NCBI GenBank assembly: GCA_017632155.1
Contig: JAGBRZ010000185.1
Span: 36,023-100,022, forward strand
Origin: Clostridia bacterium
GTDB taxonomy: Bacteria; Bacillota_A; Clostridia; Oscillospirales; CAG-272
Length of the DNA: 64,000 nt
Reading direction: 5' to 3'
A program made the translations under genes and the position numbers. The notes below the pieces were generated by a model. It did not search any database. It was not told where the DNA came from and saw only the letters and a program-made list of their open reading frames with translations. Of the stretch, positions 9,551 through 17,689 are shown piece by piece (position 1 is the first letter of the stretch; each line of letters starts with the position of its first letter).

Positions 9551-9784
9551 TCATTCTCCTTGTGTATTATCTTGATGGGTTGTTTGGCATACCAATTCTC
9601 TTACGTTTTTTTCGGATAGACCCTCGGTGACTTCTGGCAAAAGGGATGGAAAGCATGGGGTGTATTTCTCGTAGGCCTGTTCTATCATTTTCTCTATGAG
9701 GGTGAAGACTGTGCGATTATATAAAGCACGATACAGCAGATCTGCACCTTTGCCGTATCCTCGGCTGAATTCGATAAAATTCAT
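9551..9784 (-). CDS. hypothetical protein, 77 aa
   Basis: Not recognised. A small, mostly helical protein. It is wedged without gaps between the primase-helicase (its start overlaps that gene's end at 9784) and the PP-loop gene, so it is co-translated with them. No motif stands out. Confidence 0.7.
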   Translation of the reverse strand: MNFIEFSRGYGKGADLLYRALYNRTVFTLIEKMIEQAYEKYTPCFPSLLPEVTEGLSEKNVRELVCQTTHQDNTQGE

Positions 9785-11715
9785 TAGACTTCTCCGATCA
9801 CTTCGTTGACGTTGGGTTCTCTGTCCGGCATGAGGAGCGGGGCTTCGTATGTATTTTGATCCCAGCTGTACTGGCGGTCGTATTCTTCCTGCGTCGTATA
9901 GAATCTGCGGCTGGGCGGGTCGTAGTACAGGCCCATCTGGATACCGGATCTTCCCCGGATTCTGTCTTTGATGATGTTCAGGACTACGTCGTAGTTCAGA
10001 AGCTTCTGGGGGAGTTCACTGCCGAAGCCGAAGCCCTGTTTTTCCTGTTCGGTGATCTTCCGCAGGCCGAAGGTACGGTGGGCCAGATTGATGATATTGC
10101 TGGTACCGGAGATATCCTGGATGCCGACGTTTGAGGTTTTCTGCATCTTTCTCGGGTGGCAGACCAGAACGGTGGCGGCGTTATACTTCTTGGAGAAGCT
10201 GATGAGCTGTTTGACCACTCTGGTCTGTTCTTTCAGCTCGTCGTCGGACTCGTTGGTGTCGATGGTCATGAAGTTATCGAGGATGAACAGGCGGCAGCCG
10301 TACTTCTGGAGGGAGCCTTTCATGGCTTCCAGCAAGCTGTCGATATCTTTATCAAAGTCATCTCTGTACAGGAACCAACGGCCCCGGTAGCATTCGTCGA
10401 TGGCTTCTTCTACGCCGTCCTTGAGCCGCCAGTAGGGATCTCCCTTCGGGGACAGGTAGCCGTTTACATTTCGGGGGCCGGCCATCACGTAAGAATGCCA
10501 GTCCTTCGCCATGCCCTCCGACAGCTCGCCGGAGAACAGCCATGTATTCACGCCCTGTTCCAATGCGTTGGCTACGATCTGACACAGGATAGAGGATTTC
10601 CCCGATCCGGGAAGGCCGGTAACCACAGTCAGGGTTCCGTAGAACAGGCGCATCAGCTCTTTATCGAGGCTGGTGATACCGGTTTCCACGCCGGGCATAT
10701 CAAAGAAGTTCTTGGATTTGACATCGGACATATCCACCACAGACGGGATGGGATTATCCTTGGCGGACAGGATCAGGTTCATGACTTCCTTTTTGCCAAG
10801 GTAGATCATGGCTTCGTTTACGTCCTTGATCTTTACGGTTCTGCCGTCATCGGTTGTGTGGGTTACCGGAATCTGCATGGTTTTGCATCGCCAGCTTCCG
10901 AGTCTTGGGATGATGCCATCGAGGTACTTCTGGCCAGACTCGTCGTTATCGGCGGCGATGATGATGGAATCGAACTGCTCCAGCCAAGCCCAGTTATGTT
11001 CAACCCATTTTGTATTGCCGTCGCCCAGAGGAATGGACACGGCATTCTGCCAACCGCATTCGATGGCGGCAGCGCAGTCCAGCTCTCCGGAGCAGATCAG
11101 CAGCGGTTCTGTTGGGTTGATGCGGTTCATGTTGTACAGGAGGGGACAGGTATCGGCGTCTTTCTGGCACCAGTTTTTGATCTCTCCCGCTTCCTTATCG
11201 ATCTTATGGCTGGGGCGGTACTTGACCATGGTGAGGACGTCGTTTGTGTCGTAGTAGTTAAAGACGAGATTGCCCTGCTCGTCCTGCCGGATGTCCAGAT
11301 AGTCAGCGGTCTTTTCGGAAATGCCCCGGAGGGCGAGGTAGGCGTACACTTTGGATTTATCTGTACACTCTACCTCTTTCGGGTACCGGTACTGGTGCAT
11401 GGTCTTGACTTTATGCTCGCCGAAGCTATGCTGGATGCCCGCCAGTTCCAGAAGTTTCTGGGCGGACTCGGCGAAGGTGAAACCTTTGGTCTGGTACACA
11501 TCCACCAGATCCCAGCTTCTCTGGCAGGAGCCAAAGCAGCGGAAGCGGTTATGTTTTTTGTCGTAAATGAAGCTCGGAGTATCTTCAGCATGAAAAGGAC
11601 AGCAGGCTTTCAGGTTCCGCTCATCGAAATCCTGCAGATCCAGTTCTTCTGCTATGATGTGGGCTTGTGCTTCGCCCAGACGCTCCTTGGCTTCTTCTAT
11701 GATTTCTTTATCAAT
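9784..11715 (-). CDS. primase-helicase (zinc finger, TOPRIM and RecA-like DnaB/Twinkle-type helicase)
   Basis: Bifunctional primase-helicase of about 643 aa for lagging-strand synthesis. The first usual start (GTG 11505) would cut off a clear CHC2-type zinc finger (CCPFH at 38-42, RCFGSC at 59-64). Reading back to the stop, the frame has no ATG, GTG or TTG, so ATT at 11715-11713, 12 nt after AAAGGGTGG, is the best candidate start. Then come TOPRIM motifs (SGELD about 209-213, AADNDESG 254-261), Walker A GLPGSGKS (367-374), a Walker B-like LFILDN and a DnaB-like C-terminus ending in a Tyr-rich tail. It overlaps the 9551 gene. An upstream sequencing error is an alternative to the ATT start. Confidence 0.9.
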   Translation of the reverse strand: MDKEIIEEAKERLGEAQAHIIAEELDLQDFDERNLKACCPFHAEDTPSFIYDKKHNRFRCFGSCQRSWDLVDVYQTKGFTFAESAQKLLELAGIQHSFGEHKVKTMHQYRYPKEVECTDKSKVYAYLALRGISEKTADYLDIRQDEQGNLVFNYYDTNDVLTMVKYRPSHKIDKEAGEIKNWCQKDADTCPLLYNMNRINPTEPLLICSGELDCAAAIECGWQNAVSIPLGDGNTKWVEHNWAWLEQFDSIIIAADNDESGQKYLDGIIPRLGSWRCKTMQIPVTHTTDDGRTVKIKDVNEAMIYLGKKEVMNLILSAKDNPIPSVVDMSDVKSKNFFDMPGVETGITSLDKELMRLFYGTLTVVTGLPGSGKSSILCQIVANALEQGVNTWLFSGELSEGMAKDWHSYVMAGPRNVNGYLSPKGDPYWRLKDGVEEAIDECYRGRWFLYRDDFDKDIDSLLEAMKGSLQKYGCRLFILDNFMTIDTNESDDELKEQTRVVKQLISFSKKYNAATVLVCHPRKMQKTSNVGIQDISGTSNIINLAHRTFGLRKITEQEKQGFGFGSELPQKLLNYDVVLNIIKDRIRGRSGIQMGLYYDPPSRRFYTTQEEYDRQYSWDQNTYEAPLLMPDREPNVNEVIGEV

Positions 11716-11758
11716 GAGCAGAAATAACCACCCTTTCTTTTTTGGATTCTGCTTTTCC

Positions 11759-12022
11759 TCAGTCGCTCAGGTTTGCCTGATAAGACTCGAGCAAGTCGAG
11801 CTCTTCTCCGGTGAGCCAGCGGTTGTAATGGTCGGCAAGCTCGGGATCTTCGTAGTCGAACTCGATCACGAAAATGCCGTCTTCGCCTTTACAGCCGCCG
11901 TCCCATCTGGCGGTAATGACATAGCCGAGGTTTGTCAACAGGCGAGTGAGGTCGTTCACATCCTCCCAGAAATCGGGCCATATTTCGTACTGGCTTCTGT
12001 CAAATGTAATATGTTTGATCAT
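11759..12022 (-). CDS. small paralogous protein A, 87 aa
   Basis: Function unknown. Its second half (VIEFDYEDPELADHYNRWLT) is clearly related to the next gene (IIQFDHADAELAEFFPVWLT): a beta strand, an acidic turn, then a helix with W-L-T. This is a tandem duplication. It is the nearest gene upstream of the primase-helicase, with which it shares a transcript. Confidence 0.75.
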   Translation of the reverse strand: MIKHITFDRSQYEIWPDFWEDVNDLTRLLTNLGYVITARWDGGCKGEDGIFVIEFDYEDPELADHYNRWLTGEELDLLESYQANLSD

Positions 12023-12051
12023 GGGTTTCTTTCCTCATTCATGACTGCCGG

Positions 12052-12294
12052 TTATTCTTCTGTAATCTCGTGGAGGTTTTCGATTTCTGCGTCGGTCAGC
12101 CACACGGGAAAGAATTCGGCGAGTTCTGCGTCGGCATGGTCGAACTGGATGATGGCTACTCCCTCACAGTCGTAGATGATGCTGCAGTTGTATTTCAGCT
12201 CGCCCAACAGAGCTATTGTTCTGTACAGGGCGTCGTCGAAATCCATGCGATCTTCGTAGTTATGGGGATCTATTTCGATTTTGTTTACGGACAT
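12052..12294 (-). CDS. small paralogous protein B, 80 aa
   Basis: Paralogue of the 11759 gene, with the same layout: an N-terminal DPHNYEDRMDF segment, a central beta hairpin with a cysteine pair (NCSIIYDCEG), and the conserved FDHADAELAEF and VWLTDAEIENL blocks. Strongly acidic. It overlaps the nuclease gene end by 10 bases. Function unknown. Confidence 0.75.
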   Translation of the reverse strand: MSVNKIEIDPHNYEDRMDFDDALYRTIALLGELKYNCSIIYDCEGVAIIQFDHADAELAEFFPVWLTDAEIENLHEITEE

Positions 12295-13145
12295 GGGGCT
12301 CTCCTTATGTAATTGCCTTTCTTGGCGTAGGACAGGGATCTTGAGCAGTATTTTCTGACGCTGCAGATATGGTCGCAGAAGAAATCCCGGTCGATGGGTT
12401 TGCCGGTTTTGGTTTTTCCTTTTGGTTTCAGCGGGTACTTTTCATCCCGGTAGATGGTTTTCACGGTTTCGTCAAACCACCAGACGGCCTGTTCCAATGC
12501 CTTTTCGTCAAAGGCGGTCTCCACGATTTCGCCGATACGGAACATATTGAAGATCAGCTTTGCGGGATACTTACCGTACTTCTCCTTTACGTGGATACTG
12601 TACAGGTACAGCTGCCGCAGGTATTCCGTCAGCTCCCAGTTATCCTTGAACTTACTCTTGGACTTATGGTCTACGATGAAGATCTCCTTTGTTTCCGGGT
12701 TCTGCAGGATCAGGTCGATGATGCCGGTGAACTGGATCCCTTTGATAGAGAGGGTGAACTTTTCCTCTACACCCAGCACGGTATATCCTTCCCACGGGTC
12801 TTTGAAGCTATCGAAATACCGCTTCCCCGCTTCGTAATAGTTCTCTGCCATACTGTTATTCCGGGACGGCGGGAACGGGGAGACGATATTGTCATCGTAC
12901 CGGTCTGTGTACAGGAGCGAGAGATCGAACAGTTCCAGTTCGCCTTTATAATACTGCTCCAGAATGCTATGGCAGAAAGAACCGAAATCGGAAAAGGCGT
13001 TGTTCTCTCTCTGTTTATCACCGTCCAGGTAGGTGTACCGGAACATTCTGGGGCAGGTATTATAGGCGCTTACCGAGGAAAAGCTGAACCGCATACCGTC
13101 GAGGATGAAGAGCTGACTTTCACGATCGGTTGGGGTTCCGGGCAT
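12285..13145 (-). CDS. Cas4/RecB-like PD-(D/E)XK nuclease with Fe-S cysteines
   Basis: A 286-residue single-domain nuclease. SAYNTCPRMFRY (26-37) is the usual first motif. GIID (141-144, D144) and IVDHK (157-161, D159 and K161) are the metal-binding D and D-x-K. QLYLYSIH near 178-185 is the RecB-type motif. One cysteine near the start (C31) and three at the end (C257, C261, C267) match the four-cysteine Fe-S lock of Cas4, AddB and related enzymes. Such proteins process DNA ends. Next to SSB and a DUF1071 annealing protein it probably serves as the exonuclease partner of recombination. There is no CRISPR array nearby. Confidence 0.88.
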   Translation of the reverse strand: MPGTPTDRESQLFILDGMRFSFSSVSAYNTCPRMFRYTYLDGDKQRENNAFSDFGSFCHSILEQYYKGELELFDLSLLYTDRYDDNIVSPFPPSRNNSMAENYYEAGKRYFDSFKDPWEGYTVLGVEEKFTLSIKGIQFTGIIDLILQNPETKEIFIVDHKSKSKFKDNWELTEYLRQLYLYSIHVKEKYGKYPAKLIFNMFRIGEIVETAFDEKALEQAVWWFDETVKTIYRDEKYPLKPKGKTKTGKPIDRDFFCDHICSVRKYCSRSLSYAKKGNYIRRAPCP

Positions 13146-13153
13146 AGGCTACC

Positions 13154-13567
13154 TCAGAACGGCAGGTCGTTGGGGTCGGATTCTTCCTGTGCAGGAGCCG
13201 GAGCGGGGCTGGCGGCAGGAGCGGGTGCGGCGTTCTGGGTCTGGGCTGCGTTCTGGGCGGAGAAATCCTTGGGGACGAAATCCACGTCATCAGCGGAGAT
13301 CGCTACGTTTCTCTTCGGAGATCCGTCCTGGGCTGTAAATTCGCTCCAGTCTGCCTTACCGGTCACGAACACGGGGGAGCCGTTCTTGAAATACTTGGCG
13401 GCGAATTCTGCCTTCTGCCCGAAGACAGTTACATTCCAGAAGTTATTCGGCTTGGCTTCGTCCTTTCTGGACTTACGTTCCTTTACGGTGAAGGTAGCGA
13501 TGTTTCCGCCATTCGTCTGCTTTGTGGTTACGTCGGTGGACAGGTTTCCGAGAATAAATACTTTCAT
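13154..13567 (-). CDS. ssb: single-stranded DNA-binding protein
   Basis: The start is placed at ATG 13567, behind AAAGGAATTTTAAC; an upstream ATG at 13612 lacks a ribosome site. The 137-residue protein has an OB fold (MKVFILGNLSTDV start, FWNVTVFGQKAE middle, VTGKADWSEF), an Ala/Pro/Gln-rich disordered linker, and the conserved acidic tip DPNDLPF that recruits replication and repair partners. It lies between the nuclease and the DUF1071 gene. Confidence 0.95.
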   Translation of the reverse strand: MKVFILGNLSTDVTTKQTNGGNIATFTVKERKSRKDEAKPNNFWNVTVFGQKAEFAAKYFKNGSPVFVTGKADWSEFTAQDGSPKRNVAISADDVDFVPKDFSAQNAAQTQNAAPAPAASPAPAPAQEESDPNDLPF

Positions 13568-13599
13568 GTTAAAATTCCTTTCTTTTACTTTAGTCAAAA

Positions 13600-13678
13600 T
13601 TGAAATTGGCACAAAATCAGAGTTACCACAGGTAACTCATCGAGTCCCTTCGGGAAGCTCGGAAAAACGAGTATGTGT
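13600..13678 (-). promoter_or_regulatory. two stem-loops between ssb and the coiled-coil gene
   Basis: One perfect hairpin (GAGTTACC-3-GGTAACTC, 13619-13637) is followed on the minus strand by TGATTTTGT. A second hairpin lies just before it, with a TTCG tetraloop (CGAG-TCCC-ttcg-GGA-GCTCG, about 13639-13660). They may be a partial terminator or RNA-stabilising structures that set the ssb level. No promoter is evident. Confidence 0.5.
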
Positions 13679-13679
13679 T

Positions 13680-13952
13680 TTAGCGCAGGAGACTCTCGAA
13701 ATTGGACACGACTTTTGCGTTGTCGGTCTTGGTCTTTTCCAGAGAGTTGTTGGTTTCCTCGATCTCGGCGATCCGGGTACGGTTGGTTTCCTGTTCTCTT
13801 TCGATGGCTTCGTTGATGCCCCGCAGCTCTGTGATGGTGCTGGTGATCATGAACACGGCGCTTCTGGATGCGTTCTGGAGCTGTTCCAGAGGGGTCAGGA
13901 CGGTTTCGTTTTTCTTCCGGCGGCGGATCAGGCGTTTCAGCTTTCTGAGCAT
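13680..13952 (-). CDS. small coiled-coil protein, 90 aa
   Basis: A basic N-terminus (RKLKRLIRRRKK) followed by one long helix with heptad spacing (IEREQETNRTRIAEIEETNN). Function unknown. It directly follows the annealing protein gene with a one-base gap, so a role with that protein or with DNA is possible. Confidence 0.75.
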   Translation of the reverse strand: MLRKLKRLIRRRKKNETVLTPLEQLQNASRSAVFMITSTITELRGINEAIEREQETNRTRIAEIEETNNSLEKTKTDNAKVVSNFESLLR

Positions 13953-14567
13953 TTATGCTTTCACTCCTTCCAGTGCATCCAGAACGGAATCGGCGGTTTC
14001 CAGATCCTTGATGGCATTGGGGTTCTTATCGCCGCTGACTTCTTCGATGATGGCGTAGATTTCGTCCTTATCCTTACCGGAGGAGATCAGGGTCTTGCAC
14101 TTTTCCACGATGTCCTTCTTTGCCTTTGCCAGGATCTTCTGGGCTTCGTCTTCCTTTGCCTTGGCTTCCTTGGCGGCGGCGGACAGTTCTTCGCCTTCCC
14201 ACAGGTTCAGATCCAGACCGAACAGCGCGAGGCACTTGACCATACATCTCTTGATGGAATTATTGACCTGGGTGCTGGTTACGTTTTCGGCGGAGATGGC
14301 GGCGTTGCGGTGATCCATGACGGCGAGGGTTTCGGTCTGGGATTCGTCTTCGATATGTACGGTTACCTCTACCCAGCAGGTCTTGCCGTCGGTATGGTAC
14401 AGGTTCTGGTTTTCGTCCTTATTGACTTCGTATGTAGCCTTGGGGTATCTGCGCTTTACGGCGGCCCATGCGGCAGACCAGGGGAGATATGTGATGTTAT
14501 TCTTCTTCTTGTGGTTGGCGGTCATGTCCTGTTCGGACAGGGTTTCGAAGATACTCTTTTCGGGCAT
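13953..14567 (-). CDS. DUF1071 (Sak3-type) single-strand annealing protein
   Basis: The N-terminal 120 residues fit DUF1071: KKNNITYLPWSAAW (22-35), a KRRYPKATYEV strand, TCWVEVTV, the DHRNAAI loop, and STQVNNSIKRCMVKCLALFG near the end of the domain. Proteins of this type anneal complementary single strands in phage recombination. The remaining 80 residues are an alanine/lysine-rich helix and a helical tail. Its neighbours, SSB and a Cas4-like exonuclease, complete a Red-like recombination module. Confidence 0.85.
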   Translation of the reverse strand: MPEKSIFETLSEQDMTANHKKKNNITYLPWSAAWAAVKRRYPKATYEVNKDENQNLYHTDGKTCWVEVTVHIEDESQTETLAVMDHRNAAISAENVTSTQVNNSIKRCMVKCLALFGLDLNLWEGEELSAAAKEAKAKEDEAQKILAKAKKDIVEKCKTLISSGKDKDEIYAIIEEVSGDKNPNAIKDLETADSVLDALEGVKA

Positions 14568-14568
14568 A

Positions 14569-14787
14569 TTATGATTCCTTTCTTTTCCTTGCAGGTTTCT
14601 CTTCTCTCCAGATCTCCTGGAGTTCCAGCGGGTCTTTGCCTGTTGTGATCTTGGTGGGTTTATCGCCCTCGATTTTGTAGAGGGTGAATTTGGGCGGATC
14701 TGTGAGAGACTGGGTGATCACGTATTCCAGTTCGTCCTCTGCGGACAGGAGATTTGTGGCCACCCGTTCGTTTTTGGGAAACTTCAT
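14569..14787 (-). CDS. hypothetical protein, 72 aa
   Basis: Not recognised. Short, charged and soluble, with a lysine/arginine-rich C-terminus (REEKPARKRKES). It ends one base before the annealing protein gene. Confidence 0.65.
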   Translation of the reverse strand: MKFPKNERVATNLLSAEDELEYVITQSLTDPPKFTLYKIEGDKPTKITTGKDPLELQEIWREEKPARKRKES

Positions 14788-14809
14788 CCTTTTACTCCTT
14801 TTGGTTCAT

Positions 14810-14989
14810 TTACATCCAGTCCGGCGCATCCTCAGGGTAGGTGGCCGGTTCGGGATCAGGTTCGGGCAGTTCGGTGGGATCCGTGCGGTACAGCTTGACC
14901 AGCTTATCGATATCGCCAAGCAGAGAGACGGCGCGGAGGATCACCAGCATACTGGCAAAGATCAGGGTCAGTTTATACTTCTTCATCAT
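14810..14989 (-). CDS. small membrane protein, 59 aa
   Basis: ATG ATG AAG start overlapping the end of the previous gene (GATGATGAAGTATAA). One transmembrane helix (LTLIFASMLVILRAVSLL, about 7-24), then a proline/acid-rich tail outside the helix ending PEDAPDWM. Function unknown. Confidence 0.65.
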   Translation of the reverse strand: MMKKYKLTLIFASMLVILRAVSLLGDIDKLVKLYRTDPTELPEPDPEPATYPEDAPDWM

Positions 14990-15368
14990 CCAGCTCCTTC
15001 AGCATATCCATCAGTTCGGCGGCGGACTTGCTCTTCATTTCACTTTCCTGTTTTTCGTAGAGGGTCTGCAGGATCTTCTGGCGCTGCAGTTTCTTTTCTG
15101 CTTTTGCCTTTTGATCCGCTTTTTCCTGCTGCTTCTGACTGAAGATGTACTGTACGATCTCCATCTTCGTGGCACAAATAGCATCTTCCTTTGACTGGGT
15201 GACCAGAAGGCCGGTTTCGCCTGATTTTTCCTGCTCTTTCTTGAGGTTCTTGTATATCGAGTCTAAATCATTAACAGACAGGTCGAAGAGGTCTTCGGTG
15301 GTGATTTCGCCCCTGAAATTGTAGCGGAACTTGTGCTTGGCGGCGAGTTCGAAAATGTTCTTTTCCAT
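14973..15368 (-). CDS. coiled-coil phage protein, 131 aa
   Basis: The N-terminal half (FELAAKHKFRYNFRGEITTEDLFDLS) is a conserved-looking phage pattern, followed by an 80-residue charged helix (KQQEKADQKAKAEKKLQRQ). The same layout occurs in many Firmicutes siphophages, where the function is unknown. Confidence 0.8.
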   Translation of the reverse strand: MEKNIFELAAKHKFRYNFRGEITTEDLFDLSVNDLDSIYKNLKKEQEKSGETGLLVTQSKEDAICATKMEIVQYIFSQKQQEKADQKAKAEKKLQRQKILQTLYEKQESEMKSKSAAELMDMLKELDDEEV

Positions 15369-15386
15369 TTGGGTGGTTCCTTTCTT

Positions 15387-15611
15387 TTATTCCTCTTCCT
15401 CTTCGGATTCTTCTTCGTATTCTACGTTTTCGTCTACATCTCCGGTATATACCGTGGCTCCGCAATGGGGACAATAGAACGTACAGCAGTTGAATTCGCT
15501 GAGATTGACGGTGATTTCTTCTTTGCCGTTCATTTCTACAATGCGGGCTGGTTCACATTCATTGCCGCATACGGGGCAATCTACGGTGATGAAGTAAGAC
15601 TGGATTTTCAT
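15387..15611 (-). CDS. small zinc-ribbon protein, 74 aa
   Basis: Two cysteine pairs (CPVCGNEC near 12-19 and CPHCG near 48-52) separated by beta strands form a zinc ribbon. The C-terminus is almost purely acidic (EEESEEEEE). Such a fold often binds nucleic acid or a protein; the acidic tail could imitate DNA. Function unknown. Confidence 0.75.
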   Translation of the reverse strand: MKIQSYFITVDCPVCGNECEPARIVEMNGKEEITVNLSEFNCCTFYCPHCGATVYTGDVDENVEYEEESEEEEE

Positions 15612-15625
15612 AGGCGTATCCTTTC

Positions 15626-17689
15626 TCAGAACTTGATTTTCAGGACTCTTTCGGTGGCACCGGTAACCTTTACGACCAGTTCGCTGCGCTGGGTTTCGCT
15701 GAAGCCGAGGCCGGAGAGCTGGTTTTCGGTGGATTCGGCGGCCATCTTGGTGCCCAGAGCCTCGAAGACACGCTTATGTTCCAGCAGTTCGTTCTTCAGA
15801 TATTCGTTGAAGAAGCCACTGGGGGAATCGGGGTTCTGGCAGTCCTTCAGCAGGAAGAAATAGTGCTTGTTGCCGCAGCCCTGCATTTCGTTCCAGTAGT
15901 TGGGGGAGTGGCAGATCAGGGTTACAGGGACGAAGGTGTTGGTGTGGATGTTCCAGATTTCCTTGGAGGACTGGCCGGCGTTCAGGCGATGTTCGATGGT
16001 GAACTGGCTGCCCTTTTTGGTTACGGTGGCTACGGGTATGTTTTCACCCTGGTTGATGATTCTGGGGGAGGTGTACTGGTAGATCTGACCATCGAATTCG
16101 ATCTCGGCGCGGAAACGATTGTCGCCGCCGCATCTGCTGTAGCAATGCACAAAGAAACTGTATTTGCCGTCGGGCATTCCGCGTCTGCTCGGCCAGGTGA
16201 TATTTTCTACGGCGGGAGTCTTACCGGGACAAATGATGTCCACATCCAGCTCGCCGGTGCCGACTCTTTTTCTGCCGAAGAAGATATGTCCTGCGGGGCA
16301 CTCACAATGTGCGTCCAGGTCATCGCTGCACAGCTTTTCATCATTCCACTGGATGGAGAAGCGCAGGTCGCCGGTTACGCTGCCGCCGGCGTTCTTGACA
16401 TTTTCCCGGATATCGGAATCGGCGATATTGCCGGTGTAGGCCCAGCTGAAGGGGTTATCCCACTTGAACATGGAGGGGGCTTCCGGGTCCTTGGGGGCGA
16501 TCAGGGAAACCATATTTCTGCTGTGGCGGTTTTCTACGTAAGCTTCTACCTTCTTTGCGGTGGGCAGGACGTCGGAGAGGAACTTTTCGATGGTGATTTC
16601 TTCTGCGCGGTCGAACTTCAGGGGTTTCTTCTGGGTATCTGCGGACAGGGAGGCGAACACGTCTGCGGCGTCGGTCTGCTTCATACGGCTGACTACGCTT
16701 CTGTCGGCGAACAGGACGTTATTGACGGTGACGTCGTCCAGGCGGGCGAATCTTCTGCCGAGGGAGTTCATGTAGCCCATTTCTTCCAGCTTCTTTTTGG
16801 CATCGTCCAGCATTTTCTGGGTGAAGATGGCCTTGGGGCGCTTATAGTTGGTGGGAGCTACGATATTCTCGTACCGTTTTACGGCGGTTTCCAGATCGGT
16901 GCCTTCGGTGATGTCGGTCAGGAGGGTACCGATGCTGTGGTTTCGCATATGGGAGATGGCGGCTCCGGCCTGCCGGTACCAGTTCCAGCATTTCAGGTGC
17001 TTGGCCTTTTCAGAAGTCTGCTTAGAGAATTCTTCCTTATATGCCCGGAAGGTGGTGAGCTGGTTCTTCCATTCGGAACCACGGTACAGGGAATCCTGGG
17101 CGATCAGTTCCAGAACGGTGTCTACGGCTTCCATGCTGATTTCGTTCAGGGAACGGTAGAACACGCTCTCGCCGGTTCTGGCGTCGCCCTTGATGGTGCC
17201 GTGCTGGCTGGAGGGGGTTACATAAGAGGCGGGGAGGACGGCGTGGAGGTGTGCCCACTGTTCAACCTCGCCATCCTTGTTACAGGAGATGGTTTCTTTG
17301 ATGCCGACTCTTCTGGCATCGGTCATATACAGGGAATCGATATTGCGGCTCTGGATGAAGGCGTTCAGGCGTTTGGTGGTGCTGCCGTACTCGGGGTTAT
17401 CGAAGCCGAAATTCCACACGGTTTCCATGGAGGGTTCGCCGGTCACGGGGTCTTCCTTGATGGTGACCACGCCGCCGAAACTGCGGATAAAGTGGCGGCA
17501 GGCGTTGCAGTCCAGCTCGCGGCGTTCTCTGAACATCTTATTGTGTTCCGGCGGGAAGCTGTCAAGGTACAGATTATAGAGCACTGTTCTGTCGTCCGGT
17601 GACAGTTCCACCTCAAACAGAGTGGGATTGCCGGTTATCATGGTCTGCAGGTGATCGGTGAAATCGGTGACGAATTTATTGAAGTTCAT
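15626..17689 (-). CDS. large two-part phage protein with a C-terminal YfaP/DUF2135-like beta domain, 687 aa
   Basis: The largest unassigned gene. Residues 1-400 are mixed alpha/beta with a CNACRHF motif near 60 and a long helical stretch (KKKLEEMGYMNSLGRR). Residues about 425-570 form a beta sandwich: WNDEKLCSDDLDAHCECP, GELDVDI, ENITWPSRR, GKYSFFVHCYSR. This D-L-D-x-H...P-x-G...L-D-V-D...N-I-x-W pattern resembles DUF2135/YfaP. A similar composite protein appears in several clostridial phages. It has no signal peptide, so it acts in the cytoplasm. Being in the early operon, it could be a large host-takeover or nucleoprotein component. Confidence 0.8.
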   Translation of the reverse strand: MNFNKFVTDFTDHLQTMITGNPTLFEVELSPDDRTVLYNLYLDSFPPEHNKMFRERRELDCNACRHFIRSFGGVVTIKEDPVTGEPSMETVWNFGFDNPEYGSTTKRLNAFIQSRNIDSLYMTDARRVGIKETISCNKDGEVEQWAHLHAVLPASYVTPSSQHGTIKGDARTGESVFYRSLNEISMEAVDTVLELIAQDSLYRGSEWKNQLTTFRAYKEEFSKQTSEKAKHLKCWNWYRQAGAAISHMRNHSIGTLLTDITEGTDLETAVKRYENIVAPTNYKRPKAIFTQKMLDDAKKKLEEMGYMNSLGRRFARLDDVTVNNVLFADRSVVSRMKQTDAADVFASLSADTQKKPLKFDRAEEITIEKFLSDVLPTAKKVEAYVENRHSRNMVSLIAPKDPEAPSMFKWDNPFSWAYTGNIADSDIRENVKNAGGSVTGDLRFSIQWNDEKLCSDDLDAHCECPAGHIFFGRKRVGTGELDVDIICPGKTPAVENITWPSRRGMPDGKYSFFVHCYSRCGGDNRFRAEIEFDGQIYQYTSPRIINQGENIPVATVTKKGSQFTIEHRLNAGQSSKEIWNIHTNTFVPVTLICHSPNYWNEMQGCGNKHYFFLLKDCQNPDSPSGFFNEYLKNELLEHKRVFEALGTKMAAESTENQLSGLGFSETQRSELVVKVTGATERVLKIKF

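Noticed and set aside
10156..11727. 523-residue plus-strand frame opposite the primase-helicase
   Set aside because: Antisense shadow of a clear gene; no family resemblance and no start signal.
12369..14648. 759-residue plus-strand frame opposite nuclease, ssb and DUF1071 genes
   Set aside because: It covers three well-supported genes on the other strand and their gaps; a chance open frame in GC-rich codons.
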